Part shown: positions 21,388-31,476 of the stretch, one piece after another
How positions within the stretch are numbered: position 1 is the stretch's first letter
How the letters are laid out: every line of letters begins with the position of its first letter
NCBI GenBank assembly: GCA_963920635.1
Contig: OY987307.1
Coordinates: 17,127,735 to 17,191,734, forward strand
Source: Pseudeuparius sepicola
Lineage: Eukaryota; Arthropoda; Insecta; Coleoptera; Anthribidae
Length of the DNA stretch: 64,000 bases
Direction of reading: 5' to 3'
Translations under genes and position numbers: made by a program
The notes under the pieces: generated by a model
Seen by the model: only the letters and a program-made list of their open reading frames with translations
Told to the model about the DNA's origin: nothing
Databases searched by the model: none

Positions 21388-21584
21388 AGTTATGTTCATC
21401 GACCCCACAGCACACCGACCTGGACGAAAACCCCGAATCAGCGGAATCAGCTTTTTATTTTTCGTACACCGCATTTCCAATTTATATAAATATCGCGACC
21501 GCAATTAATCGATCAGTAATAGTTTATACCCTACGTTCAATAAACCTTTTTAAAAACGAAGATTTTCGACCCCTGAACATAACT
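21388..21584 (+). repeat. 3' LTR of errantivirus 2
   Basis: 197 bp with one difference from its 5' partner seen by eye (CCCCTGAAC instead of CCCCGGAAC near the end). One change in 197 bp marks a young insertion, though perhaps slightly older than virus 1. The change also breaks no part of the terminal inverted repeat. Confidence 0.95.
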
Positions 21585-21588
21585 TACG

Positions 21589-21915
21589 ATTATTATTGAT
21601 TATGCAAAGAGGATTAGCGCAGGCAGATACCAAATTTAAATAGACAAGACATAATTACTTGGGTAAAATGATGTCCTACTGTTTTCATGTTTTACCTGGC
21701 TGTGTACCTTGTAATCTCATAATCTTTTTCTAAATTTGTGTAACTACCTATCATGGTTCAATAATCTGAATGATTTAAATTATACCTACACCAAATTATC
21801 CTTATAAAGCCCTAAAAATGTACCCTATAACCATATCTGTTTTAAGAGTTGAAGTTGACGTATCTAGATCAATATCAGTTTTCGCTTACAAATTATTTTT
21901 AAACCGTGCTACAGA
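21589..21915 (+). promoter_or_regulatory. kinase upstream region, copy 2
   Basis: Contains the 92 bp that in copy 1 lie left of the virus, including the uninterrupted site ATGTCCTACTGTTTTCATG (TACT at 21677-21680) used by errantivirus 1. Any kinase promoter elements in the last 240 bp are shared by both copies. Confidence 0.5.
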
Positions 21916-22905
21916 ATGTTCCAGCAGTTCCAACAAATAAAATTTCTCGGCCAAGGCTCTTTTGGACAAGTAAACTTAGTAAGAAAATTATGTGGCGTCG
22001 ACAAGGGCACATTTTACGCATTGAAAAGCATCCGAAAGGACAAACTTACTAGACAATCGAAGCTGAACCGCATCTGGTCTGAACGAGAAATCCTAGAAAC
22101 AGTTCGAGACTCACTATTTGTTTCGAAACTTTATTATGCCTTCCACAATACAGACAGCTTGTTTTTTGCCATGGAGTTCATGGAAGGAGGGACCCTTTAC
22201 GATCTTATGAAGAGGAATTACTTCAACGAGTATGAAGTCCAGTTGTACGCGTCCGAGATAATCCTAGGGATAGAGAGCATCCACAACATGGGGCTTGTTC
22301 ATCGGGACATCAAGCCGAACAACATCCTCATCGACAGACATGGGCACATTAAAATAGCAGATTTTGGATTCAGCAAGCGAATATCAGGGAGGACGTTCAG
22401 CTACTGTGGAACGCTCAGCTACATGGCTCCCGAAGTGGCGATAAAATGTAAGGAGGTAGGACACGGGCAAGAAGTAGACTGGTGGGCCCTTGGTGTAATC
22501 ATATACGAAATGCTGATGGGGAGAAGACCGTTCATATCCGGACAAGGAGGAAAGCTGGCCATTCGACAACATATTCTCACAAAGGAAGTGTATCTTTCCA
22601 GTTTTTTCACGCCGGAAGTTCAAGATCTGGTAGCGAAACTTTTGGTGAAAGACCCAAGATATCGTCTGGGAGCTTGTATGGGTTCAGTTGATGTGAAAAA
22701 CCATCCATTTTTTGATAGGGTAGACTGGAATTTAGTTGGGACAGGTGCATATAAACCACTTGTCCAACCGCAAGTGGATTCATCCTTTCTGCTAAAGGTT
22801 ATTATGACGCCAATGCCTGATTATTTTGGGGAATGTTCTGTGGGGTTTACATCCACAGACGGTGGTATGTTTGAAGGGTTTGATTATTCAGCACCGTTTA
22901 TGTAA
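21916..22905 (+). CDS. AGC-family Ser/Thr kinase, MSK/RSK/JIL-1-like, copy 2
   Basis: Encodes the same 329-residue protein as 10467-11456 with no amino-acid difference: glycine loop 12-17, Lys37, HRD 129-131, DFG 149-151, APE 171-173 and hydrophobic motif FEGFDY at 319-324 with Asp in the phospho-acceptor position. Identical proteins and near-identical flanks mean the copies separated very recently or are two alleles. The virus upstream here is 331 bp away rather than 239 bp. If both copies are real and expressed, dosage is doubled. Its substrate is unknown. MSK/JIL-1 relatives phosphorylate histone H3, but this cannot be transferred to a truncated paralogue. Confidence 0.9.
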   Translation: MFQQFQQIKFLGQGSFGQVNLVRKLCGVDKGTFYALKSIRKDKLTRQSKLNRIWSEREILETVRDSLFVSKLYYAFHNTDSLFFAMEFMEGGTLYDLMKRNYFNEYEVQLYASEIILGIESIHNMGLVHRDIKPNNILIDRHGHIKIADFGFSKRISGRTFSYCGTLSYMAPEVAIKCKEVGHGQEVDWWALGVIIYEMLMGRRPFISGQGGKLAIRQHILTKEVYLSSFFTPEVQDLVAKLLVKDPRYRLGACMGSVDVKNHPFFDRVDWNLVGTGAYKPLVQPQVDSSFLLKVIMTPMPDYFGECSVGFTSTDGGMFEGFDYSAPFM

Positions 22906-22985
22906 TATAATGTAAATAGTATCCCTGTCTTAACTTGACAACTATTTTGGTATGTACTTTGACATTTTGTAAATATTGCAAATTG

Positions 22986-22991
22986 AATAAA
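22986..22991 (+). terminator. polyadenylation signal of kinase copy 2
   Basis: AATAAA at the same distance from the stop codon as in copy 1. Confidence 0.6.
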
Positions 22992-24759
22992 ATTGATTGA
23001 CATTATCGTATGCTTTTTACTTGTTTTATTATTCAACTGAAGCCAATGCTACTGTAACGTCCCAACCCCCGGCCCCTTACGGTGCCGAAGAAAGGAAGCT
23101 TTAATTGGCATGATCGTCTAGTTTAATTGGTTAGGACCTTGTTCTACGTTGTGTTTTGTTTATTTGTGACCTAAGTAATTTTTAAAGTATTGATTGCATA
23201 TTTGTTAATCTAACTGTAGGGTGTAGTCATAAACACTTGTTCACTGGTAATTTTATGATAGTATTAGGTAGACGAGGCTACCGCAATAAAATTTGGTTTG
23301 ACCTAGTTCGGATAGTCAGCTGTGAGGGAAAATAGTAAATAAGACAAAGATTTGTTCGTTGCATAATTAATAGGTCTCGTTTATTAATTATGTTGCGGTT
23401 TACGACCCGACTTCGTATTACATGGTGTTGGTAGGGCATTAGCCCGGACACGGCGAGGAAAACCTAAATAAAACCCCGCCGGACTCCCAACGAAAACCTA
23501 TACAAGGCAGCACATACACGACTTATACTCCTTCGCCCTGGGAAGGTTAAGCGTTTGGCTTATATTCACCACAAAAACTCGTGTGGGTAAATACTGGATC
23601 GTACGAGGTGTATATCGGCGACCACACCGCCGATTGGTTCAGGTAACACCCGTAGGTAGATATATAGTTATGTAGGCACCTATAGAATCGTGGCCGTCGT
23701 TACCAGGTCACATTGGACCTTCGGCCTCTCTCGGACCAGGATAGCCAGCTGTAGCCACAGGGGTTCTCCTTTCTTCCGGTAACGACGGATCGCAGGGATT
23801 CAGGTGCGTGCAGGTAGGGGGAAACGAAACCCGTCCAGTCGGCGGACCGGGTTTGACATCCCTCGGTCGGGGAGTCTCCCCCGGGACCTTAACAGGTCGG
23901 GTTACGTTCGGTAACAAAGGTGTTAACTGACAACCAATCGGACAGGGCGTCCTCCAACATAGCACCACGCTTGGTCGAGTGTTTAACTACACGGCTGGTT
24001 TACTGAATTAATTAATTCTCACAAGAATAAATCATGTAGTACTGGAACATATTATTTAGGACTGGTATAGTTCAGAAACAACTCCCTAATTTAAATTTAG
24101 GTGGGTGTCCTCTCGGCGAGAGCGACACGTACAGCAGAGAACAGCTTAATTTGAATATATAGTACACATATGTACAAGAGCATCTAAGAATGAAAGGTTA
24201 TTGTTGTTTAGCCTCTCGCCTATGGTATTTACATTAACATTGTTATTGTATCCGTGACCATGGGTCTCCCTGACGTTGGTAAGGCGTGTGTGTGTACAAC
24301 ACGCGGCGCGTGCGCCGTGCTAAACATGTAAATGAAAGGTTGAGTGAGTGATGGCGGAATACAGATCTCGTCGGTATTGAAAAAATATGAAAAAGCTTGT
24401 CTCGACAATGTTCTGCCGTTTAGTTGACAGTTCGCTGCTGGGCGAAGTGTTTTTAGTACCATATTGACTTCAGAAAAAGTAATGTTTTCAGTGAGAATAA
24501 ACAAGACAAAAATACGTGTACACAGACACTGTTACTGTAATGAAAGGTAATTTGTAATCTTGTAGGTATCTGATTAAAAATGTAATGGAACATATTATAA
24601 TATGGTTTGTATGACAGCTGTGTTTTCAGTGGCGCGCTGCGGCCAAAGAACAAATGCAAATCCTTTGTTTACTCGACGAGATACATATTCCCGCAATAGA
24701 TAGAATAGAAATATATCTCCCTACAAAACCCTTTTTATAAGAGACTACTCGTCCATGGT

Positions 24760-24965
24760 ATGCATACATTAAAGGTGACGGAAATGAATTAAAGAAATCG
24801 TGAATAAGTTAGAGATGCCGTGAATGAATGGGGCAAGCTGTAAACATACCAGAGAAGCCGGGGAAATAAAGGATGTCGTGGAAATTAAAGTACCTGTGCC
24901 TAAATGTGAATGTGAATAAATTAGGGAACGCCGTGAGTATATGAAAGATGCCGTGACCAGAGAAC
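24760..24965. repeat. degenerate short tandem array
   Basis: Words like GATGCCGTGAATGAAT, AAATCGTGAATAAG and GATGCCGTGACCAG recur every 20-30 bp with drift. The right breakpoint of the segmental duplication (24920) falls in this array, in the word TGTGAATAAA. Confidence 0.55.
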
Positions 24966-25212
24966 AGGAGAAAAATGGAAATTCGTGATTTATACTCACC
25001 TAGCTCCTGGTTCAGGTTCTCGCGGGTTAACTCGCGAACACTCTGCGTATTAGGTCCGACTTTCATTGTGAATTCCGCACTTACGCGACTGCGTTTGTAA
25101 CTTTCGGGAACGAAGTAAGTACACGAACGGCGCGAATTTACGGAACGCGTTTAACACTTTCGAGCACGAGGTACGCGAATGCACTCCCGAATGGAATAAG
25201 GTCAGGGGAAGG

Positions 25213-25342
25213 AAAACTTCGGCAAAGCAACGACTTTTCACTCGAGGCGAACGGACTAGCTCACACGTCAGTTTTAGGAAACTTCGGCAAAGCAACGACT
25301 TTTCACTCATTGGCGAACGGCCTAGCTCACACGTCAGTTTGG
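25213..25342. repeat. 65-bp tandem repeat, two units
   Basis: AACTTCGGCAAAGCAACGAC recurs at a 65-bp spacing together with the following ACTTTTCACTC, GGCGAACGG and CTAGCTCACACGTCAGTTT. One small insertion-deletion distinguishes the units. It lies inside the LTR-like element. Confidence 0.85.
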
Positions 25343-25838
25343 GGGATCAGAGGGGACTGATCCCGAAGTGGGCCTGCCTACGCTATTTATCCGCAAAGAA
25401 ACAAAGAAGAGAAAAATGGCGCACCCCTTTCGGGGCGGCCCGTCTAGGGAAGTTCTTAGAAGTTGAGAAAAGGCCCATTTCGATCCTAGAGGCTGGCTAA
25501 CAGATGTGGGCATTGACTAACAAAAACAGACTGCATTTCACTTTTCCAAAAAGCGGCGAAATCTGAGGAGTGCCTTGACAATGGCGTAGGTCGAAAACAA
25601 AAGGGCTCTGGAGACTAAGTGCGAGTGGCGACCAGATGCGGCGTAGGGACCGAGCGCAGGTTGGCCTGCCCGGTTCTATATAGGCGGTTATTAGAAATGC
25701 TTTTTATCTCGAAAGAAATATTTACAAAAAATATTTATAATTTGAAGGGGACAACATCGTAAATGTAAAATAGGAATAAGAAAATATTACCAGAAAAAAT
25801 CTACGAAAAACGGCCCTGGGGCCGGGGTGTTTCACTAC

Positions 25839-26176
25839 TTTATGACATTTTCCAAACTTATGATGGTATGTGCATAAATTAATAAAGTAAGTAGGTATAG
25901 TGTCCTAAATATCATTATCAAAAGCTTTTTGTTTATTTTATTAATCTATTTGACCCAAGACAACTTAATAATGACTTTCTCCGAACTATGATATAATGCA
26001 CATCAATTAATTTATTAATTAATTTGGAAGTTAGAAAAATGACAATAAGAGACCTAAGCACTAAAGCTGAAAAATTTTGAAATTAAGGTATATATTTATT
26101 CAGTCACAAATTACATTAGTTATACCTAACTAAATGTATTGTAATTACAAATTGAAATTATTAATGAACTATAAAG
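25839..26176. other. AT-rich spacer, nothing seen
   Basis: No gene, RNA or repeat structure recognised. Confidence 0.4.
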
Positions 26177-26542
26177 GATGTTTTAGTGGCATATCAGGTA
26201 TAGGATATTAATTGAAAAAAAAATGCACTGCAGCAGGGACTCGAATTCGGGTCTCCTACTGTGGCCGAAGGCACTTAACCAACTAAGCTACCGGAGATAC
26301 TCGGGTTCCATCGGCTGGGTGTTCTTTATTCCAATTGATATTAGGTAGTAACGGTGAGAACCATTTATGATTGTTGGTTATGTGAACTTTCTATTTGTTC
26401 ATCAACCCACAAAATTCGACATTTAGCGATATAATGCAATCATCGAATGTGGAAATTCTAACCTACAATGTCAAGCCAAGAATATTAAAAAGAAAGATTT
26501 TTAGTTTGATATCCTTCACCTGAAGTGCCACTAAAACATCCT
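26177..26542. mobile_element. inverted-repeat element carrying a SINE-like insert
   Basis: The left end AGGATGTTTTAGTGGCA with TCAGGT and AGGATAT after it is matched in reverse near 26509-26542 over about 34 bp. TA lies outside both ends. The interior includes a tRNA-like SINE segment and the left arm of a second palindrome, so several insertions are nested here. Confidence 0.55.
26226..26320 (-). repeat. tRNA-derived SINE fragment
   Basis: On the minus strand there is an A-box-like TAGCTTAGTTGGTTAAGTGC and, 30 bases on, a B-box-like AATTCGAGTCC, followed by a T-run. The T-stem cannot pair properly, so it is not a working tRNA gene. These are the internal pol III promoter boxes typical of tRNA-derived SINEs. 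Confidence 0.6.
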
Positions 26543-26707
26543 CTATTATTTATAATTACAGGTACTAAAAATCTTTCTTTGTTAATATTTTTGTCTTGAC
26601 ATTGTAGCTTAGAATTTCCACGTTCGATACTTGTATTATATCTCTAAATGTCGAATTTCGTAGGTTGATGAACAAATAGTACACATAACCAACAATCATG
26701 AATGGTT
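26359..26707. repeat. long palindrome (foldback), arms about 145 bp
   Basis: The left arm 26359-26505 is the reverse complement of 26564-26707 at roughly 88-90% identity by eye, around a loop of about 58 bp. Shared words include GATTGTTGGTTATGTG and TTCATCAACC. Its loop contains the right terminal repeat of the element at 26177-26542, so the two structures are interlocked. Confidence 0.8.
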
Positions 26708-27124
26708 ACCCTAGATCCTCTAACCCCTTTTAGTAGCTGAAGAAGACGCCGAAGCCTCCTGCATCTAAAAATGACTTTTCCTGCTCCCTCCCCCGTAAGT
26801 ACAATTTACATACTCGCCAACAGGCCCGAAAGCGAAAGTCAAATATTCGAGGTGCCCTGTTATTTTGGTTGCTAGCTGCGCAAGTGGTTGCTAGGTACAA
26901 AAAGTATTGCTTAGCAACCCTTACACAGCAAGGACCTTAAAACCATTAATAAAATATATGTAGCAACGCGAATCTTGCGTCAATTTTAATAGGTTTCACA
27001 AAAATCATTTTACAAACTGATTTTGATCATAAAGAACACGAATTATAGCAAAGAAAAATTAATAATATCAATATTTATCTGGCGTCAAATAAAAGCCGCA
27101 TAACAGACCAAATTTGACAGGCAC
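26708..27124. other. spacer, nothing seen
   Basis: No supported gene or repeat. A few short in-place repeats (GTTGCTA) around 26868-26930. Confidence 0.4.
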
Positions 27125-27215
27125 CTTGCTACCGGTAGGGTGAGAGTACGCGATTAGTAATTCGTAGATCCAGGGTTCAAATCCCACACAAAGCTCAACA
27201 TTTTTATTTTTTTTA
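27125..27215 (+). repeat. tRNA-derived SINE fragment
   Basis: GGTAGGGTGAGAGTACGCG (A-box-like, 27134) followed by a perfect B-box GGTTCAAATCC at 27174-27184 and a T-rich tail. The cloverleaf is incomplete, so a SINE or tRNA pseudogene is the best reading. Confidence 0.45.
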
Positions 27216-27373
27216 TTATCGCCACATTCTGCCCCTTATATTTATCACTGATGATCATTTTTAGTAATTGAACAAAGGTTATTTTGAAGATCATTATTAC
27301 CCACAATCTACTCCAAATGTATTTAGAGCTTTATACTATAACCTGAAATTGTCGGTAGCAGGAAAAATGTAAT

Positions 27374-27505
27374 ATATTGCACGATGCGTCAGCTCTTTTT
27401 TGGCCTCGGAGGTATTTTTAATGACCGAGGCAACGCTCACGTTGCCTCGGTCTTTAAACAACCTCCTCAGCCAAAAAAGTGCGCTTACGCATCTGGCAAT
27501 GTAAA
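27374..27505. repeat. strong hairpin with 13-bp perfect core
   Basis: GACCGAGGCAACG (27423-27435) and CGTTGCCTCGGTC (27440-27452) enclose a CTCA loop. Pairing continues outward with interruptions: CCTCGGAGGT, GGCCTCGG or CTTTTTTGG against CCAAAAAAG, and GATGCG (27383) against CGCATC (27488-27493). Total span is about 130 bp. It may be a small foldback element or a structured RNA. No transcript evidence. Confidence 0.7.
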
Positions 27506-27950
27506 TAACTATTAATAATAGTTTTAGAGGATGATGGCCAACTTTTTCTTCTAAATTTTTTTATGTTTCCAATACACTTAATGATTTACAGGGAACAGGT
27601 TATTATATTTTTTAATTAATTTTTGTCATATTTTAAAAGTAATGCGCTACTGTAACTCGTTATGTAAGTACTAGAGATACAACAAATTTTTATGAGGAAA
27701 AGTTGTTCATACTTTGATCCCCTACAACTTTTATTAGGTTCATTTTGCTCTAAAAATGTTTAGGAAACCACCTATATTGTTTAGGAAATCACCCTATAGC
27801 TCAATTCGTACCAGGGTTTGAGTGTGATCTTTTGGTTGGACACTCAGGAGGCAGTCTCCAAGCAACCCTGAAAAAATCATCATGTTTGGATTTTTTTTGC
27901 AAAAAACCGACATCTTTATTGGACTACTTCGTGGTGCCACTTTAGTGTTA
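27506..27950. other. spacer, nothing seen
   Basis: AT-rich sequence with no supported feature. Confidence 0.4.
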
Positions 27951-28106
27951 AGCCTGGTTCATGCAGCAACTTTATCTTTTACTTTTACCTTATATTTAAG
28001 AAATATTAAATGTCATTGGTCAGTTCAAATCAAGGGACAAATGCCTTTGCTTATTTCTTAAGAATAAAGTAAAATTAAAAGATAAAGTTGCTGCATGAAC
28101 CGGGCA
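27951..28106. mobile_element. 156-bp MITE, PIF/Harbinger-like
   Basis: The ends GCCTGGTTCATGCAGCAACT and its reverse complement (GTTGCTGCATGAACCGGGC) form terminal inverted repeats of about 50 bp with few mismatches. TTA flanks both sides (27948-27950, 28107-28109), the 3-bp duplication typical of PIF/Harbinger elements. Non-coding. Confidence 0.75.
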
Positions 28107-28287
28107 TTACTGAAAAACACAAAGTATATCTACTTTGATTATACTAGTTATACGTTTGGGACATACACTGCGTAGGACTTGGAGATATATCTATACCTAC
28201 ATATTGCGCTGGTTCGAATTCGTTCGAGGTTGTGTCTATTTAAACTTACTAAATCGAAAATCTCCTCACGTCGTGAAAGTTACTTAC

Positions 28288-28479
28288 CTTTGACAGCTGG
28301 ATCTGGATGATGGTGACAGGCGGACGCCTGGCACCCTCGTCGTTGTTCAAGACTCGGGCAATGGCGGCCACCGTTTCTCGGTTGCACGCGAATTTCACGG
28401 CGACGCGCCATCGTACCAGCTCCGCATTCCGTGTCGCAGGCCGACCATGGACCCCACGCTGTCACTTGGCAATCGACCA
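28288..28479 (-). CDS. thrombospondin type 1 repeat exon of a host gene
   Basis: A 192-bp exon on the minus strand. It is bounded upstream by a pyrimidine-rich acceptor ending TTTCTTTACAG and downstream by an AAAG|GTAAGT donor (28287-28282). Both boundaries are phase 1, so it is a symmetrical 1-1 exon, the usual arrangement for mobile extracellular modules. The 63 complete codons encode a TSP1 domain: WGPWSAC, then CGAG, a basic stretch with RRR, GGRHCP, LEQRRGC and a last Cys. WxxWxxC binds glycans in this family. The pattern GGxxCPxLExxxxC resembles the TSP1 repeat of SBSPON/RPE-spondin-like secreted proteins. Other exons are not visible in this window. Best supported host coding sequence outside the kinase copies. 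Confidence 0.85.
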
Positions 28480-29749
28480 CTGTAAAGAAAATAACTGTTT
28501 TTTCAAAAGCATAATTTTCAAACTAGTACGGTTTTGGACATATTATAATGTCTGGTAGCTTCTAAAACATTAGTTATAGTTACAGAAGATAAAAAGTTAT
28601 CTTCAAATTGCTAGGTATATAGTCCTCCTTACTGCAGAATGCGTGCGACGTAAGGGGGAAGAACTCGCAAATATTATAGAATTAGTCACAGTTCAGGGGC
28701 GTAGCTCAATTTTGTGTAACTCACTAACTTAATTTTCATATAATTGTTATTTAATTTATTGTTAATATTATTCTTAACGGTGATGTCTTAGATTATGGAG
28801 GAAGGCAAACCCTTATAACATTGGCAATTAGTTCTCGTGCTTGAGAATGCAACGTTCTTCCCGGTTTACTCATTTTGCACACGTTAACTCCCGAACATAC
28901 GAAAAGCCACTGAGCTCTCTGAGCCGGCGGAAAAAACTTGCCAGCGGCCTAAAAAATGAGGTCTGTATGGTAGCCCAAATACGCAGTTAACTTTACGTAC
29001 TATAGAAACAGGCACAAAACGCGTTGGCTAACTGATTTTGTCAGCCGACTCCTTCGCAGAAGTGCTGTGTTGCCGTATTTTAAAGGCGATGGTAGACGCG
29101 ACGATGTTGAAAAAAATATAATAGGTGTTTTATCACACCGCGTTAAAAATAAATGATAAACAAAAATGGGTAAGTGGTCCCGTGATGCGAGCTTTATTTT
29201 TGCGGTCTAATAGAGTTCATAAATTCGGCTTCAATATGATAAAACTTGTATTCGCCAATAAATAACGACTACTCGTATAGGAAATCTCGCAACGCTGCCA
29301 GCATTCTTTAGAAACGTTTTCTTTCGTGCTTTGGACTATACCTATATGAAAAGGTATGTCCGCCTATGACGTTAAAAGTTATACCTATTTGGAAAATGCA
29401 TAACAATATTTTCTTATTTTCGACTACCTCTCAGTCGCCATTGGTAGCAGAGTGACCAATTTAGTGACCTTCAGTGCTCTCACAACATACGTTGAGTAAA
29501 TCGACTGTTTTTAGGTACCGTAGCCTTGGCGGTTGTTATCTTTTGATATTTTGATTAACGATTTTTTTACAGAGAAGATGCCTAACATTTGCTCGTTGTT
29601 ATATTTAGATTGATTTTTTCAAGTGCCGAGGGATCAAGCAACTATCGCAAATGGCAACGAAGACAAACTAATAGTAATTGCCCCCCTCCCCCGCACAAGC
29701 ATGTGGTTGCTTCTGGGGTACTCCTAGTTTGGAGTATTGTGAGGGTGAG
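28480..29749. other. intron or intergenic, nothing seen
   Basis: About 1.27 kb without a recognised gene or repeat. Since it lies upstream of the TSP1 exon on its strand, at least part is probably intron of that gene. Confidence 0.4.
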
Positions 29750-29772
29750 AATTATTATTATTATTATTATTT
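29750..29772. repeat. ATT microsatellite
   Basis: TTATTATTATTATTATTATT, about seven units. Confidence 0.85.
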
Positions 29773-29971
29773 ATATCTAATATTATCGTTTAATAAGTCA
29801 AAACCCAATATTTTTTCTCAGAATTTTACAAATTGTATGGGCCTTGTTCACTCAATCGAATTTCAATATTTCTTACTACTAGAATGAAATTAATCACATA
29901 ACTCTTTAATAAAATCCTTCTCAGCATCTTTCTTATCAGTACCTAATTTTGTTATTAGCTAAAAAAATATA

Positions 29972-31476
29972 CAGTGTCTGCCAGAAAGTTGGACACAAAT
30001 GGGAATTTTCTTTATTTGAAGTTTCTCAAAAAATTATTCTTGATAAAAGTTGGTGCTTGTGCTTAAACTCAAAATCCACCCGTATACAGAGAAGGTTAAA
30101 AATATGAAAAATCCTCAAGAGTAAAGTACCCTTGCTTTTAGAACTACAGCAGAATGGCACTAAGAAAAGTTGTTTGGAATCCCAAGACAATGTCAAATAT
30201 GAATTCACAGCCACCTACTCAAAAGAAGAAAAAAATCACACTTTCGCATTTTTTATTCATCACGCTGTATAATACATAATGTTAAATATGTATTTTGAGG
30301 CACATCTTCGAGCATGACAGTACGATACCAATGTTTTTTATTTACGTTCAACTAGCATCTTCAAAACATTTAATGACTGAAAGTTCTGCAAAGTTTGTCG
30401 TTTTTGTGTGTCCGGTTAAAATACTCCTACAATTTCAAACATAACATAGCAACTAATCTGTGGAGCATAAAAATATTTTAATACAGCAACAATTTGAGAG
30501 TTATTTAATAAATGATGATTCAACAATAAAAATATCACAACAAAAAAATTATTATGAGAATAAACATTTCAGTGACTGCCTACTCTACATGCGTCCCTTC
30601 CTTTTCTATGCAGACTATTATTGTTCTTCGGTTCATTTCGGTATGTACGTTTTGTAACATCTGTTCCACAGATTAGTTGCTATGTTATGTTTGAAATTGT
30701 AGGAGTATCTTACCTATACTAAAATCGAGCAATCGTACTGTCATGCTCGAAGATGTGCCTCAAAATACACACTTTTGCAAAACACTTTTCTTTTCGTTTT
30801 ATACACCCCCAAAATGTTTCACCCTTTTTTAAGTCTTTTCTTTTTTAAATTTAAAATTATTGACCACCAAAAGCTCATTTCCGTAAATACTTTTGATAAT
30901 ATTAAGATCCATTATGAAAATAGCATGACGTATACTAAAGAACATTTGAGACTGATTACCTAATATTATATAACCCAATCGAATCCCCAATATGAGTCGG
31001 AAATTTAATAATCCAATTGCATATACCTCCCGTATAATTATACCCTATCAGGTAGAGGACCCTTATCTCTGGTGGCAGGAATACCAGTGGAATTTTAAAA
31101 TCCTAAATTCGTAGCAGGTACAATATTATTCTTGGTGGCACAATTACCACCGCCGCTAACACTATGTATTATACAGCGTGATGAATAAAAAATGCGAAAA
31201 TGTGATTCTTTTTCTTCTTTTGAGTAGGTGGCTGTGAATTCATATGCCAAACAACTCTTAGTGCCATTCTGCTGTAGTCCTAAAAATAAGGGTACTTTAC
31301 TCTTGAGGAATTTTCATATCTTTCAACGTTTCCTGTATATGAATAGAAATTTCAAAATATTTACGGGTGGATTTTGAGTTTAAGCACAAGCACCAACTTT
31401 TATCAAGAATAATTTTTTTTGAGAAACTTCAAATAAAGGAAATTCCCATTTGTGTCCAACTTTGTGGCAGACACTG
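29972..31476. mobile_element. Tc1/mariner-like element with about 310-bp inverted ends
   Basis: Starts CAGTGTCTGCCAGAAAGTTG and ends in its near reverse complement. TA flanks both sides (29970-29971, 31477-31478). The arms (29972-30280 and about 31163-31476) match throughout at about 85% by eye. No transposase is encoded. A second, separate palindrome occupies the centre. A shorter relative lies at 31608-32096. Confidence 0.8.
30291..30767. repeat. palindromic element nested in the previous one
   Basis: Outer arms around GGCACATCTTCGAGCATGAC (30299) and its reverse complement (to 30767), inner arms at 30419-30465 and 30665-30715 (CCTACAATTTCAAACATAAC and reverse complement). It occupies the middle of the TA-flanked element, so it is either its ancient core or a later insertion. 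Confidence 0.75.

Larger units (their letters stand above)
14733..21584 (+). mobile_element. errantivirus 2, near-intact endogenous retrovirus
   Basis: A 6852-bp element, nearly identical to errantivirus 1 and complete from LTR to LTR, flanked by TACG (14729-14732 and 21585-21588). The empty site is at 3291-3294 in duplication copy 1. It differs from virus 1 by one extra A in gag, a 10-bp insertion late in pol and scattered substitutions (for example K/Q in the protease region, G/D after the RT palm, K/I in RNase H, and P/S and T/A in env). Gag is frameshifted, so it is unlikely to move without help. It ends 331 bp upstream of the second kinase ATG. Confidence 0.97.
13471..24920 (+). repeat. 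tandem segmental duplication, copy 2
   Basis: Direct repeat of 2031-13470. It is 10 bp longer, explained by 11 extra bases inside errantivirus 2 and one fewer A at the junction. It carries errantivirus 2 at a different site, the uninterrupted target of errantivirus 1, and a kinase gene with an identical protein. Its right end continues into the rest of the LTR-like element. Confidence 0.93.
23053..25834. mobile_element. 2.8-kb LTR-like element with TG...CA ends
   Basis: Starts TGTAACGTCCC and ends GGGGTGTTTCA, with CTAC on both sides (23049-23052 and 25835-25838) as a 4-bp target duplication. TG...CA ends and a 4-bp duplication fit a solo LTR or a non-autonomous LTR element. The length is unusual for a single LTR. 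The interior has a GC-rich block (23450-23990), a degenerate array of short GCCGTGAATGA-like words (24760-24960) and a 65-bp tandem repeat (25213-25342). No coding domain was recognised. The large duplication ends inside it, near 24920. Confidence 0.65.

Noticed and set aside
11604..25834. Inverted terminal repeats of a DNA transposon for the LTR-like element
   Set aside because: Both ends have CCCCGGCCCC-type words in opposite orientation, but the match is short and broken, whereas TG...CA ends with a 4-bp duplication are clear.
26226..27215. Functional tRNA genes
   Set aside because: Both tRNA-like segments have pol III boxes, but their T-stems or acceptor stems do not pair, so SINE fragments are more likely.
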